NCBI GenBank assembly: GCA_004357475.1
Contig: SMWE01000016.1
Location: 1-50,485, forward strand
Direction of reading: 5' to 3'
Origin: Gammaproteobacteria bacterium
GTDB lineage: Bacteria; Pseudomonadota; Gammaproteobacteria; Steroidobacterales; Woeseiaceae
DNA: 50,485 bases
Shown: positions 22,784 through 32,603 of the stretch, piece after piece
Numbering within the stretch: position 1 is the stretch's first letter
How the letters are laid out: each line of letters begins with the position of its first letter
The notes under the pieces: generated by a model
What the model saw: the letters and a program-made list of their open reading frames with translations, nothing else
Told to the model about the DNA's origin: nothing
Databases searched by the model: none
Made by a program: the position numbers and the translations under genes

Positions 22784-25513
22784 ATGCACAAGGCATTACG
22801 CAGGCAGGACATCACGTTTGAAGATAAAGACCAGCCCTTGCGGGATGACGTACGCACGCTTGGCACGCTGGTCGGGGAGCTCCTGAAAGATCAGGGGGGC
22901 GACGAGCTTTTCGACGTTGTCGAGAACGCGCGCCTAAGATCAATTCGCCGTCGCGAAGGAAATGAGATTCCTGGTGAAGGGCTGGCCGAACTGGTAGGAG
23001 ACCTTGATCTTTCGCTGGCGATGCAAGTGATCCGTGCGTTTTCAACCTATTTTCAGATGGTCAACACAGCGGAAAAAGTGCATCGCATTCGCCGCCGCAG
23101 GGCGTACTTGCAGGAAGTTGGTCAGTATCAGCCGGGCGGCCTCGAAGAAACCATGGTCAAACTCAAGGCCGCCGGGCTGGACCTGCCTGCGCTGCAAAAT
23201 CTGCTCGACCGGATTTGTATCGAGCCGGTATTCACCGCACACCCGACCGAACCGACGCGCCGCACGATTCTTCGCAAGGAACAGCGCATCGTCAGGCACC
23301 TGATCGATATGCTCAATCCGACGATGACAGTTCAGGAAACCCACACTTGTCTTGAGAACATCAAGCTGGAGATGACAACCGGTTGGCAGACCGATGAAAA
23401 TCCGTCGGAACAGATGACCGTTGCGGATGAGCTCGAGCACGTAATGTTCTTCATGACCGACGTCCTGTACAGGGCGATGCCGCCATTTTACGAAGATATT
23501 GAAAACGCCGCCATCCGGGTCTACGGCGACGAAGGGAAGCAACTGGAGGTGCCTGGGTTAATCAGGTTCGCATCATGGGTCGGCGGCGACATGGACGGCA
23601 ACCCGAACGTCAATGCGAAAACCATTCGCTCAACGCTCGCCCGCCAGCGCTCCCTGATTCTCGATCTGTATTACAGGGAATGCCGCAATCTTTCGGCAAA
23701 ACTCAGCCAGTCCAGCCGTCGAGTCGCCGTCGATCCGGTGATACTGAGTACGATCGAACATTACCGCAGCATGTTTCAACAGGCCTACCACGCCGTGCCG
23801 GCGAGGCACAGGGACATGCCGTATCGCGTCTTTCTGCGTCTCATACAGTCAAGACTGCAAGCTACCTACGACGATGACGCCTATCCTTATGAGAATGTCA
23901 GCCAGTTCCGGGCTGACATTCAGCTAGTCGCACAAAGCCTCGATGCAAACAAGGGTGAGCATGCCGGCCTGTTCGCTGTAAAACGTTTGTTGAGAAGGAT
24001 CGATACCTTCGGTTTTCACTTTCTGACGCTTGACGTGCGGCAGGATGCGCTCGTGCACCGCCAGGTCGTCGGTGAATTGCTGGGCGAGGACGATTGGCTG
24101 GAATGGAATCCGGAAGATCGGGCAAAGCGAATCGTCGAAGCCATCGAGTTAAGGGATTCAGCGCCGGATTCACAGAGCGTCAGTGCGCGCAAGACACTGG
24201 CCGTGTTCCACGCGATTGCAGTATGTAAGCGCAAGTACGGCGACCACGCAATCGGACCGTTTATTGTCAGCATGACCCAGGGGCCGGACGACATATTGTC
24301 GGTGTTGCTGCTTGCCAACTGGAGCGAATTGCACAATCGTCACTTCGAAGTGCCGCTGGACATCACCCCGCTTCTGGAAACCGTCGATGACCTCCAAAAG
24401 GGACAGGAAATACTCCGGTCCCTCCTTGGAAACAATATGTATCGACAGCACCTGCAGCGGCGATCGAATCGGCAAATCGTGATGATCGGCTACTCTGACA
24501 GTAACAAGAATGCGGGTCTTGCATCAGCGCGCTGGGCATTGCAAGAGGCGCAGACCGCTCTCGCCCGGCTCTTCAGGAAACAGGATATCGAGCTGAATCT
24601 TTTTCATGGCCGGGGCGGCACGATCAGCCGCGGCGGCGCCAAGACGCACGCGGCAGTGCTCGGCGCGCCACCTGGTACGGTCAACGGCCGATTACGCGTC
24701 ACCGAACAGGGCGAAATCATCAATGAAAAGTACGGCCTGCGGGGAATCGCCCTGCGAACGCTGGAGCAGGCGGTGGGATCTGTCGCGCTGGCGACAGCGA
24801 TGCCGGAGCATCGAGGCAACGACATGCCGGAGTGGCACGAGATGATGCAGGTCGTCGCCGATGTCAGCCGGGACACCTATCGTAAGCTTGTTTTCGAGTC
24901 GCCGCGGTTCTACGAATATTTTCGGCGCGGAACGCCAATCGATCTGATCGAGCGCATGCGAATCGGCTCTCGCCCTTCCTCGCGGCGCGGCGGCGAAGGC
25001 GTCGAGGATCTGCGGGCCATACCCTGGGTGTTTGCGTGGACGCAGAGCCGGCTCATGTTGCCTGGCTGGTACGGCCTCGGCAGCGGCCTCGCCGCAGCAG
25101 GCAGGCAGTTCGATGAGACGGCATTCCGCGAGATGTTCAGTGACTGGTATTTCATGCGGGCCCTGACCGCCGATGCCGAGATGGTACTCGCAAAAGCAGA
25201 CATCAGGATTGCGCGATACTACTCCGAGCTGGCCGGCGAACTGCACGAGGAGTTCTTTCCGATTATCGAAAAGGAATTCGAACTGACCTGCGAGTTGATA
25301 CTTGACTACTCAAACCATGATGCATTGCTGGACGGCGATACCACGCTGCAACGGGCAATCATGCTGCGGAACCCCTACGTCGATCCGATGAGTTTGTTGC
25401 AAGTCGATCTGCTGGGCCGCTGGCGCGAGACAAATTACGAAGATCAGGATTTGTTCAGCGTCCTGCTTGCAAGCGTTAACGGTATTGCACAGGGATTGCA
25501 AAACACCGGCTAA
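22784..25513 (+). CDS. ppc: Phosphoenolpyruvate carboxylase
   Basis: This 909-residue enzyme makes oxaloacetate from PEP and bicarbonate, replenishing the TCA cycle. Catalytic signatures are intact: VFTAHPTEPTRRT (His), GGDMDGNPNVN, GYSDSNKNAG, FHGRGGTISRGG, and the C-terminal QNTG active-site tail. Regulatory elements of the bacterial enzyme are in the normal place, such as RPSSRRGGEGVEDLRAIPW. It converges on the ycgN-type gene with a 30-base gap. Confidence 0.97.
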   Translation: MHKALRRQDITFEDKDQPLRDDVRTLGTLVGELLKDQGGDELFDVVENARLRSIRRREGNEIPGEGLAELVGDLDLSLAMQVIRAFSTYFQMVNTAEKVHRIRRRRAYLQEVGQYQPGGLEETMVKLKAAGLDLPALQNLLDRICIEPVFTAHPTEPTRRTILRKEQRIVRHLIDMLNPTMTVQETHTCLENIKLEMTTGWQTDENPSEQMTVADELEHVMFFMTDVLYRAMPPFYEDIENAAIRVYGDEGKQLEVPGLIRFASWVGGDMDGNPNVNAKTIRSTLARQRSLILDLYYRECRNLSAKLSQSSRRVAVDPVILSTIEHYRSMFQQAYHAVPARHRDMPYRVFLRLIQSRLQATYDDDAYPYENVSQFRADIQLVAQSLDANKGEHAGLFAVKRLLRRIDTFGFHFLTLDVRQDALVHRQVVGELLGEDDWLEWNPEDRAKRIVEAIELRDSAPDSQSVSARKTLAVFHAIAVCKRKYGDHAIGPFIVSMTQGPDDILSVLLLANWSELHNRHFEVPLDITPLLETVDDLQKGQEILRSLLGNNMYRQHLQRRSNRQIVMIGYSDSNKNAGLASARWALQEAQTALARLFRKQDIELNLFHGRGGTISRGGAKTHAAVLGAPPGTVNGRLRVTEQGEIINEKYGLRGIALRTLEQAVGSVALATAMPEHRGNDMPEWHEMMQVVADVSRDTYRKLVFESPRFYEYFRRGTPIDLIERMRIGSRPSSRRGGEGVEDLRAIPWVFAWTQSRLMLPGWYGLGSGLAAAGRQFDETAFREMFSDWYFMRALTADAEMVLAKADIRIARYYSELAGELHEEFFPIIEKEFELTCELILDYSNHDALLDGDTTLQRAIMLRNPYVDPMSLLQVDLLGRWRETNYEDQDLFSVLLASVNGIAQGLQNTG

Positions 25514-25543
25514 AAAACTTCGGTTCGACCCCGGTTTTGGCGC

Positions 25544-25969
25544 CTACAGCTTGCGCAATACGGTCCACTGTCCTGTCTTGGCCTCCGAAACTGCCTTGCC
25601 CCTAGCGGAGATGCCGGCCGCATGTACCGAGTCAGGATCTCCGGTGCGCAACGGATGCCATTCCGGCAGGTCTTTGCCCTCTGCAAGTCTCCGGTATGCG
25701 CAGCTTCCCGGCAACCAGTGGAAAGTTTCGGGCTCGCCGGCAGACAGTACCAGGCAATCGGCGACCTTTTTTGCACGAGCAGCATAATCGGTACAGCGGC
25801 AGGTCTCCGTGTCCAGCAGCCGGCAGGCAATATCCGTGTAGTAGACGTCACCGGTTTCTTCGTCCTCGAGTTTCTGCAAGCAGCAAAGCGCGCAGCCGTC
25901 ACACAGTGACTCCCACTCAACAGCAGACATCTCCGCGAGGGATTTGCGTTTCCAGAATTCATCCGTCAT
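25544..25969 (-). CDS. ycgN: YcgN-type cysteine-cluster protein (UPF0260)
   Basis: The 141 residues contain the family's Cys pattern: [12 protein letters not shown] near residue 23, then a second cluster [46 protein letters not shown] and GKAVSE complete the UPF0260 signature. The Cys clusters suggest metal binding, but no activity is established. It diverges from the hydroxyacid dehydrogenase gene with a 37-base gap and converges on ppc. Confidence 0.9.
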   Translation of the reverse strand: MTDEFWKRKSLAEMSAVEWESLCDGCALCCLQKLEDEETGDVYYTDIACRLLDTETCRCTDYAARAKKVADCLVLSAGEPETFHWLPGSCAYRRLAEGKDLPEWHPLRTGDPDSVHAAGISARGKAVSEAKTGQWTVLRKL

Positions 25970-26006
25970 CGTTCGTTCTCATTAATTAGAGAATAACCGA
26001 AAAATC

Positions 26007-26966
26007 ATGAAAGCAGTTTTTCTCGATTTCGGAACCATGGGCGCGCGCGATCTTGATCCGTCGCCACTGGCGGAAGTGGTGCCGGATTTCGAGGTCTTTG
26101 ACAGCACGCCGCAGCAACTCGTCGCTGAGCGAGTCGATGGTGTGGACTTCGTGTTTACAAACAAGATTCGCTTGACAGGGAAGATTATTTCTGCCGCCGG
26201 CAGCCTGCGGTTCATTGGACTGACCGCGACCGGTGTCGATAATGTCGATCTCGAGGCCGCCAGAAAACAGGGCATTGCTGTCTGTAATATCCGGGCCTAT
26301 TGCACGCAGTCAGTCGTCGAGCATGTTTTCGCCGTGCTCCTGAATCTGACACACAGTATCGGTCAATACGCTGGCCGTGTTCGCTCCGGCGCCTGGCAAC
26401 AGGCGGATAATTTTTGCATGCTCGAATTCCCGATCCGGGAATTGTCTGTGATGACTATCGGCATCGTAGGCCACGGTGAACTGGGCGGGAGTGTCGCGGA
26501 CATGGCCAGGCAATTCGGCATGTCGGTCATGCTCGCACGACGTCCTGGCCAGCCGGAAACCGCGGACGATGGCCGTTTTGATATCAGCGATATCCTGCAG
26601 CAGTGCGATGTCGTATCGCTGCATTGCCCTCTGACCGGGAAAACGCGCGGCCTGATCGGTGTGCGCGAACTCGAGCTCATGAAACCCAACGCCATACTTA
26701 TCAATACGGCACGCGGCGGTTTAATTGACACTGCTGCACTGGTAGAGGCACTGAATAACGGCACGATCGCCGCAGCCGCCATCGATGTATTGCCACAGGA
26801 ACCGCCGGTCGACGGTGACCCGCTCCTGGACTACGAGGGCGACAATCTCATCCTCACACCGCATATCGCCTGGGGTACAGTCGAGGCGCGGCAGAGTGCA
26901 ATCAACGAGGTTGCCGCTAACGTGCGGTCGTTTCTGGCGGGGGAAGAAAGAAACCGCGTGATTTGA
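26007..26966 (+). CDS. NAD-dependent D-2-hydroxyacid dehydrogenase (glycerate/hydroxypyruvate reductase type)
   Basis: The 319-residue protein has the family layout: a split catalytic domain around a Rossmann domain with GIVGHGELG (152-160), active-site Arg in NTARGG (R236), Glu in VLPQEP (E265) and His in LTPHIAWG (H286). FIGLTATGVDNVDLEAA and NIRAYCTQSVVEHVFA are typical of the glycerate dehydrogenase subgroup. Substrate cannot be fixed from sequence; glyoxylate, hydroxypyruvate or glycerate are likely. A large palindrome begins two bases after its stop. Confidence 0.88.
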   Translation: MKAVFLDFGTMGARDLDPSPLAEVVPDFEVFDSTPQQLVAERVDGVDFVFTNKIRLTGKIISAAGSLRFIGLTATGVDNVDLEAARKQGIAVCNIRAYCTQSVVEHVFAVLLNLTHSIGQYAGRVRSGAWQQADNFCMLEFPIRELSVMTIGIVGHGELGGSVADMARQFGMSVMLARRPGQPETADDGRFDISDILQQCDVVSLHCPLTGKTRGLIGVRELELMKPNAILINTARGGLIDTAALVEALNNGTIAAAAIDVLPQEPPVDGDPLLDYEGDNLILTPHIAWGTVEARQSAINEVAANVRSFLAGEERNRVI

Positions 26967-26967
26967 C

Positions 26968-27005
26968 AGGGGTCAGAGCCCGGCCCTGACCCGGGCTCTG
27001 ACCCC
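26968..27005. repeat. GGGGTCAGAGCCC palindrome (copy 2), possible terminator
   Basis: GGGGTCAGAGCCCGG (26969-26983) is an exact inverted copy of CCGGGCTCTGACCCC (26991-27005) across a seven-base loop. It lies just after the dehydrogenase stop and between convergent genes. There is no U-tract, so it is a hairpin or roadblock rather than a classic intrinsic terminator. It shares GGGGTCAGA with the element at 7103-7181. Confidence 0.75.
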
Positions 27006-27076
27006 TACGACCCAGCCCGACTCCGCCTTGCGAACCAGGACAGCGCCACAGGACAGTTTATCAGGCTGTTCATCCA

Positions 27077-29566
27077 TCAGGCAGCGCGCAATACATCCAC
27101 CGGCGGCGCATTGATCGCACCCCGGGCTGCAACAAAACCGCTGGCGCAAACGAGGCTAATGCCCCCCACCAGGCCTGCCACCCAGAGCCAGATGTTAAAC
27201 GTGTACTCCAGATCAAAGAGCTGAATCGCAACGATGGCCGCAAGTATCGACGCCCCCGCCGATGCCAGCAGACCCGCCACAAATCCCAGCGCCGCAAATT
27301 CCATCAGCACACCGGAAAGCACCGTACGCCGCCGTACACCGAGCGCACGCAACAGCGCGCTCTCAAAACGGCGCTCATCGATGGTCGACTGAACGGCCGC
27401 GAACAAAACTGCGATACCGGCAGCAAGCGTGAATACGAAAACTGCCTGCACCGCAAGACTTGCCTTGTCGATAATGCTTTTAACCTGTTCCAGAATAGTT
27501 TCGATGTCGATGATCGATACCGTCGGGTGCTTGCGGACCAGGTTAAGGAGCACGTCTTTTTCGTCGTCCCGGATCTTCAGGCTGGCGACGAAGGTCGATG
27601 GATAACCGTCAAGTGCGCCAGGCGACAACACCATGAAAAAATTTGGCTGGAATGAATCCCAGTTGATCTTTCGAAAACTCGACACCGTCAGTGCAATTTC
27701 CTGGCCGGCCACAAGAAACTGCAGGCGGTCGCCGAGATCGACGCCAAGCTCCAAGGCGGCATTCTCTTCGAGTGATACCAGCGGTTCACCATCGTAGCCG
27801 GCCGGCCACCATTCACCCTTGACGACTTCGTTGCTGGAGCTCAAGTGCTCGGCCCAGGTCAGATTCTGCTCCCGGTTGGCCATCCATTTGCCATCTTCGT
27901 CCGGGTACTCACGTGTTTTGACGTCCTCGCCATTAATCGTCTGCATCCTTGCGCGAACCATCGGCACGAAAGTCGGAGCAGCAACGCCACCGCTTTGGAC
28001 GATCTCTGCAATTGAAGCGCGTTCCTGCGGCTGAATATTAATAAGGAAGTTATTCGGCGCGTTCTCATCCAGTGTCTGCTGCCATTCTTCCAGCAAATCG
28101 GTCCTGACGAACGTGAGCAACAGCAAAACCGTCAGGCCCAATCCGAATGCTACAACCTGTACTGTACTGTCCCGGCCACGCCGGGCGACATTCGCAAGTC
28201 CGTAACGCCAGGCAATGCCCACACCGCCACGGGAGCGACCCATCAATGCAACAAGTACACGACCGGCACCGTACAGGGCGGCCGAAACGACCAGCATTCC
28301 GCCGAGGACAATCAGCAACAGGAACCCATCGCCGATCGCCTGGTACAGCATCGCCGCAACCGCGATCAGAGACGTGCCGGCAACGACCAATCGCGACGGC
28401 GGTGGTGGCATCTCGTCATGCCGCAATACGCGCAGTGGTGGCGTATTGCGCAACTGGATCAATGAGGGCATTGCAAAGCCGACCAATAGAATGAGTGCGC
28501 TACCACTGGCCAGCAGGACTGGTGAAATACCAACCGGCGGCAAGTCACCCTGGAGAACGTCCGCCAACATTTCGGTAACAATTTGCTCAACGACAAAACC
28601 AAGGATGCTGCCAACAATCACACCAAGGAATCCGAGAAGAACCAGCTGCACCGACGCAGCAGTAATTACAAATCGCTGACTCGCACCGAGGCTCTTCATC
28701 AATGCGACCGTGTCCATGCGGCGGTGCGCGAAACGGCGAGCCGACATCGCGATCGCGACCGCACTCAACAACAAACTGATGACCGCGGTCAGCGACAGGA
28801 AACGTTGCGCACGGTCAGCTGCATTGTTCGCACGATCACTCCCTTCTTCGCGATTCCGGCTACGAACCGAATCCGGCAGAGTCGGCTCCACGGTTTCGTA
28901 AAACTCATTGACTGCCCCCTCTTCCCCGGCAACGAGCAGCGCGTATCGCACGCGGCTGCCCACACTTACCAATCCGGTTGCCGGCAAATCCTGCGTGCCG
29001 ATGAGCAGCGATGGCGCAAGTGATGCAAATCCGATCGACTGATCCGGCCGATATCGCAGCACCGCATCAATTCGCATCTTCGACTCGCCAACCGAAACGT
29101 AATCGCCAACACTAATTTCCAGCCGTGCCATCAACGCACCATCGGCCCAGACATTTCCGGAATCCGGTATGCCATCTGCAATCCGCTGTTCGCCGAAAAG
29201 ACTATCGGAGACACGCACATCGCCACGCAGCGGGTATCCCTTGCTGACTCCCTTGATGGTTGCCAGTGAACTTAAGTTCCCGGCAAAGACGACGCTCGGG
29301 AACGTTTGCGTTTCCGCAGATTGCAATCCGTATTCGGCCGCCATCTCGTGCCACTCAGCGGGAATCGGATCCGGCGTGCGCAAGCGCAAATCTGCAGCCA
29401 GAACTTCATTGGCCTGGCGTGCAACGGCCCGGCCGATGCGATCGGTGAGAAAGCCGACAGCAGTCAATGCGGCGACCGCCAGTGCGATCGCGATCAGCAA
29501 AACTATCGCCTCACCGGAACGTAATTCTCTGCCGAAGCTTCGCAGTGCATAAATAACCGCTTTCAT
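27077..29566 (-). CDS. ybbP: FtsX-like ABC transporter permease (YbbP type)
   Basis: This 829-residue permease has an N-terminal membrane helix (GEAIVLLIAIALAVAALTAVGFL), a large periplasmic MacB-like domain, a helix bundle (FLSLTAVISLLLSAVAIAMSARRFAHRRMDTVALMKSLGA), a second periplasmic domain, and a C-terminal FtsX bundle with VFTLAAGIAVLFAAVQSTIDERRFESALLRALGV. The frame extends to 29626, but ATG 29566 overlaps the stop of the ATPase gene by four bases and fits the family start. With the ATPase it forms a MacB-like exporter or mechanotransmission complex; the substrate is unknown. Confidence 0.9.
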   Translation of the reverse strand: MKAVIYALRSFGRELRSGEAIVLLIAIALAVAALTAVGFLTDRIGRAVARQANEVLAADLRLRTPDPIPAEWHEMAAEYGLQSAETQTFPSVVFAGNLSSLATIKGVSKGYPLRGDVRVSDSLFGEQRIADGIPDSGNVWADGALMARLEISVGDYVSVGESKMRIDAVLRYRPDQSIGFASLAPSLLIGTQDLPATGLVSVGSRVRYALLVAGEEGAVNEFYETVEPTLPDSVRSRNREEGSDRANNAADRAQRFLSLTAVISLLLSAVAIAMSARRFAHRRMDTVALMKSLGASQRFVITAASVQLVLLGFLGVIVGSILGFVVEQIVTEMLADVLQGDLPPVGISPVLLASGSALILLVGFAMPSLIQLRNTPPLRVLRHDEMPPPPSRLVVAGTSLIAVAAMLYQAIGDGFLLLIVLGGMLVVSAALYGAGRVLVALMGRSRGGVGIAWRYGLANVARRGRDSTVQVVAFGLGLTVLLLLTFVRTDLLEEWQQTLDENAPNNFLINIQPQERASIAEIVQSGGVAAPTFVPMVRARMQTINGEDVKTREYPDEDGKWMANREQNLTWAEHLSSSNEVVKGEWWPAGYDGEPLVSLEENAALELGVDLGDRLQFLVAGQEIALTVSSFRKINWDSFQPNFFMVLSPGALDGYPSTFVASLKIRDDEKDVLLNLVRKHPTVSIIDIETILEQVKSIIDKASLAVQAVFVFTLAAGIAVLFAAVQSTIDERRFESALLRALGVRRRTVLSGVLMEFAALGFVAGLLASAGASILAAIVAIQLFDLEYTFNIWLWVAGLVGGISLVCASGFVAARGAINAPPVDVLRAA

Positions 29567-30270
29567 GCAGCCGCCCTTTCGTCGCTGACCAGCAGGCCGC
29601 CATCGAGGCCAATGATTCTGTCGCATCGTGCGGCCAATGATTTGTCGTGAGTAACCAGGACAAGCGTGGTTGATGAATCGCGATTAAGTTCGAACATCAG
29701 GTCGATCACGTGCCCACCGGTTCGGCTATCAAGATTGCCGGTGGGTTCATCTGCGAAAAGTACCGCGGGTTCGGTAGCGAATGCGCGGGCAATAGCCACG
29801 CGCTGCTTCTCGCCGCCCGATAACTGCGCGGGATAATGACTCCAGCGCTCCGCCAAACCGACCTGCTGCAAAATTTTCAGCGCTTTCTGTCGCGGCGAGT
29901 CTTTGCCTGCCAGCTCGAGCGGCAACATTACATTTTCGAGGGCATTCAGAGATGGCACGAGGTGGAATGACTGGAATACGAAGCCCACATTTGCCGCCCG
30001 AATTGCAGCGCGGCCGTCTTCGTCAAGATTTGTCAGGTTTACGCCGTCCAGCCAGATTTCTCCCTCGGTCGGCAGGTCAAGCCCGGCAAGCAATGCAAGC
30101 AAAGTGGACTTGCCAGCGCCCGACGCACCGACCACGGCAACTGAATCTCCCTTGTCAATCACGAAACTGACGTTGGAAAGGATAGTCAGACTACCTTCCG
30201 GGCTGCTAACCTGCTTGCTGACGTTTCTTGCGGCGAGAACCGCGTCCTCAATGGCTGTATCGTGTGGCAT
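29563..30270 (-). CDS. ybbA: ABC transporter ATP-binding protein (YbbA type)
   Basis: The 235-residue ATPase has Walker A GASGAGKST, Q-loop region VFQSFHLVPSLNALENV, signature LSGGEKQRVAIARA, Walker B AVLFADEPTGNLD and the H-loop VTHD, all of the LolD/MacB class. It partners the FtsX-like permease through an ATGA overlap. Its ATG (30270) shares two bases with the ATG of the divergent tesA gene. The tesA / ybbA-ybbP arrangement is the same as in E. coli. Confidence 0.93.
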   Translation of the reverse strand: MPHDTAIEDAVLAARNVSKQVSSPEGSLTILSNVSFVIDKGDSVAVVGASGAGKSTLLALLAGLDLPTEGEIWLDGVNLTNLDEDGRAAIRAANVGFVFQSFHLVPSLNALENVMLPLELAGKDSPRQKALKILQQVGLAERWSHYPAQLSGGEKQRVAIARAFATEPAVLFADEPTGNLDSRTGGHVIDLMFELNRDSSTTLVLVTHDKSLAARCDRIIGLDGGLLVSDERAAA

Positions 30271-30904
30271 GCGAAATTTACTGACCTTTTTGATGCTCTT
30301 TGCAGCCGCGGCCGGGCAGGCTGCAAATGCGCCAACTGTGCTGGTTTTCGGTGACAGTCTGAGCGCCGGCTACGGAATTGATGTTGACCAGTCGTGGCCG
30401 GCATTGTTGCAGTCCCGGCTGGAATCCCAAGGGTACGAACATCGCGTCATTAACGCCAGTATTAGCGGCGAAACCACCGAGGGTGGTGTCACCAGGATTG
30501 ATAGCACCATAAAAAACTTCCATCCCGATCTAGTCATCCTGGAACTCGGCGGTAACGATGGTTTGCGTGGTTTCCCCACGGAGCGGATGAAAGCCAACCT
30601 GCAGACGATCATCGAAACGACCAGAGCGAGCGGCGCCGCCGTGATAATGCTGGGTATCCGTATCCCGACCAATTACGGACCGCGTTATACCGGCGCGTTC
30701 GAAAATGTTTACCGGGAACTCGCAGACCAGTCGGGTGTCCTCTGGATCGAATTTTTCATGGAGGGCATCGCACTTGATAAGGAATTGATGCAGGATGATG
30801 GCATTCATCCGAATGCCAGAGCCCAGTCAATTTTGCTGAACAATGCCTGGCCAATCATTCGCCAGGCCCTCGCAGATCGTCAGGCAAGCAACAAGAATAA
30901 TTAG
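30269..30904 (+). CDS. tesA: Periplasmic GDSL esterase / acyl-CoA thioesterase I (TesA-like)
   Basis: The mature protein shows SGNH-hydrolase blocks I (VLVFGDSLSAGYGI, catalytic Ser), II (ASISGETTEGG), III (LELGGNDGLRG) and V (DGIHPNARAQ, catalytic Asp-His). A signal peptide (MRNLLTFLMLFAAAAGQA) sends it to the periplasm. ATG 30269 is preferred because it begins the signal peptide; ATG 30251 is possible and the longer open frame to 29903 is antisense to ybbA. fadD follows 19 bases downstream, so the two may be co-expressed in fatty-acid use. Confidence 0.92.
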   Translation: MRNLLTFLMLFAAAAGQAANAPTVLVFGDSLSAGYGIDVDQSWPALLQSRLESQGYEHRVINASISGETTEGGVTRIDSTIKNFHPDLVILELGGNDGLRGFPTERMKANLQTIIETTRASGAAVIMLGIRIPTNYGPRYTGAFENVYRELADQSGVLWIEFFMEGIALDKELMQDDGIHPNARAQSILLNNAWPIIRQALADRQASNKNN

Positions 30905-30923
30905 CCATTGAGAATGATATTAC

Positions 30924-32588
30924 GTGGATAAGATCTGGTTGCAGTCATACCCCGAAGATATCCCGGCCGAGATTCCGACCCCAGAATTCACGTCGTTGCG
31001 CGACATGATCGATTTCTCGTTCAATGAGTTTCCGGATCGTCCTGCCTACACTAATATGGGCACGACGCATACCTACCGGGATCTCGACCAGCAGTCGATG
31101 AAGTTCGCCTGCTACCTGCAAAAGTCGCTTGGCCTTGTCAGGGGCGAACGCGTTGCCATCATGCTGCCCAATATACTGCAGTATCCAGTCGCACTGATCG
31201 GGCTTTTTCGGGCGGGCCTGGTGGCCGTTAATGTTAATCCGCTGTATACACCAAGAGAGCTCAAGCATCAGCTCACGGACTCCGGAGCAAAGTGCATCAT
31301 CATTCTTGAAAACTTTGCCGATACGCTCGAGGAGGTCATTGCCGACACCAACATCAAACACATCGTCACGACGCAGGTAGGCGATCTTCTGCGCTGGCCG
31401 AAGAGCACCATCACCAATTTTGTGCTGAAAAGAATCAGGAAGTCGGTCCCGCCCTTTTCGCTGCCCGGCAGTATCGGGCTGCGCTCGGCGCTCAGGGCTG
31501 GCGCCAGACACCATCTGGATCACGTCGAGCTTGGCTTTGCAGACATCGCGTTCCTGCAGTACACGGGCGGTACGACGGGTGTTTCCAAAGGCGCAATGCT
31601 TAGCCATCGCAACATGGTGTTCAACGTGCATCAGTCACGCGCATGGCAAGCGGATATCTATGCCGGCCTGGAGCGAATCATCGCGATAACGGCGCTGCCG
31701 CTCTACCACATTTTTTCGCTGCAGAGTAATTGCCTGTCAGTGATGTACCAGGGTGGCGAGAATATTCTGATTACCAACCCCCGCGACCTGGCAGCTTTTG
31801 TCAGGGAACTCGCACGCCACAAATTCAATTACATTTCCGGAGTGAACACCCTGTTCGCAGGGCTTTTGAACACACCTGGTTTTGCGGATCTTGATTTCAG
31901 CAACCTGCGCCTGACAATCGGCGGCGGCATGGCTGTGCAGGAGGCAGTTTCCAGAAAGTGGCAGGAAGTAACCGGCCTGGTCATCACGCAGGCATACGGT
32001 TTGACGGAAACCTCGCCGGCCGCTATTTCCAATCCGCTTGACCTCAAACACTTTAACGGCTCGATCGGCGTGCCTATCCCCTCGACCGATGCGCAGATAT
32101 TCGACGACGACGGCAACGAAATGGCGCTTGGCGATATCGGTGAGATCTGTATTCGCGGGCCCCAGATCATGGAGGGCTACTGGCATAACCCCGAGGAGAC
32201 AGAAAATGTAATGCTGCCCGGGGGCTGGCTGCGTACCGGGGATGTCGGCCGCATCGATGAAAATGGCTTCTTTTACATAGAAGACCGCAAGAAGGACATG
32301 ATTCTCGTCTCGGCATTCAATGTCTACCCGAACGAAATCGAGGGCGTCGTGGTCAAAATGGACGGAATTCTCGAAGCAGCAGCGATCGGAATCCCCGATG
32401 AGAAATCCGGCGAAGCGGTCAAGCTGTACGTGGTCAGGAGCGATCCGTCCGTGACCGAAAACGACGTACTGAAATTCTGCCGGGAAAATCTTACCGCTTA
32501 CAAAGTGCCGAAGGAAATCGAGTTCAGGGAGGATTTGCCGAAAACCAATGTCGGCAAAATTCTACGGCGCGCACTGCGCGACGAATAA
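30924..32588 (+). CDS. fadD: Long-chain fatty-acid-CoA ligase
   Basis: FadD activates fatty acids to acyl-CoA at the inner membrane. The protein closely follows E. coli FadD: W-x-YPEDIPAEI start, VNVNPLYTPRELKHQL, the AMP-binding loop YTGGTTGVSKGAMLSH, ITNPRDL and GVNTLFAGLLN, the acyl-adenylate motif TGDVGRIDENGFFYIEDRKKDMILVSAFNVYPNEIE, and the C-terminal catalytic Lys in KTNVGKILRRALR. The start is GTG 30924. Length is 554 residues. It converges on hemE. Confidence 0.95.
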   Translation: MDKIWLQSYPEDIPAEIPTPEFTSLRDMIDFSFNEFPDRPAYTNMGTTHTYRDLDQQSMKFACYLQKSLGLVRGERVAIMLPNILQYPVALIGLFRAGLVAVNVNPLYTPRELKHQLTDSGAKCIIILENFADTLEEVIADTNIKHIVTTQVGDLLRWPKSTITNFVLKRIRKSVPPFSLPGSIGLRSALRAGARHHLDHVELGFADIAFLQYTGGTTGVSKGAMLSHRNMVFNVHQSRAWQADIYAGLERIIAITALPLYHIFSLQSNCLSVMYQGGENILITNPRDLAAFVRELARHKFNYISGVNTLFAGLLNTPGFADLDFSNLRLTIGGGMAVQEAVSRKWQEVTGLVITQAYGLTETSPAAISNPLDLKHFNGSIGVPIPSTDAQIFDDDGNEMALGDIGEICIRGPQIMEGYWHNPEETENVMLPGGWLRTGDVGRIDENGFFYIEDRKKDMILVSAFNVYPNEIEGVVVKMDGILEAAAIGIPDEKSGEAVKLYVVRSDPSVTENDVLKFCRENLTAYKVPKEIEFREDLPKTNVGKILRRALRDE

Positions 32589-32603
32589 ACCCATTCGCGA
32601 CTG

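Noticed and set aside
29903-30268. N-terminal extension of the TesA frame
   Set aside because: The added residues are antisense to ybbA and precede a perfectly good signal peptide starting at 30269.
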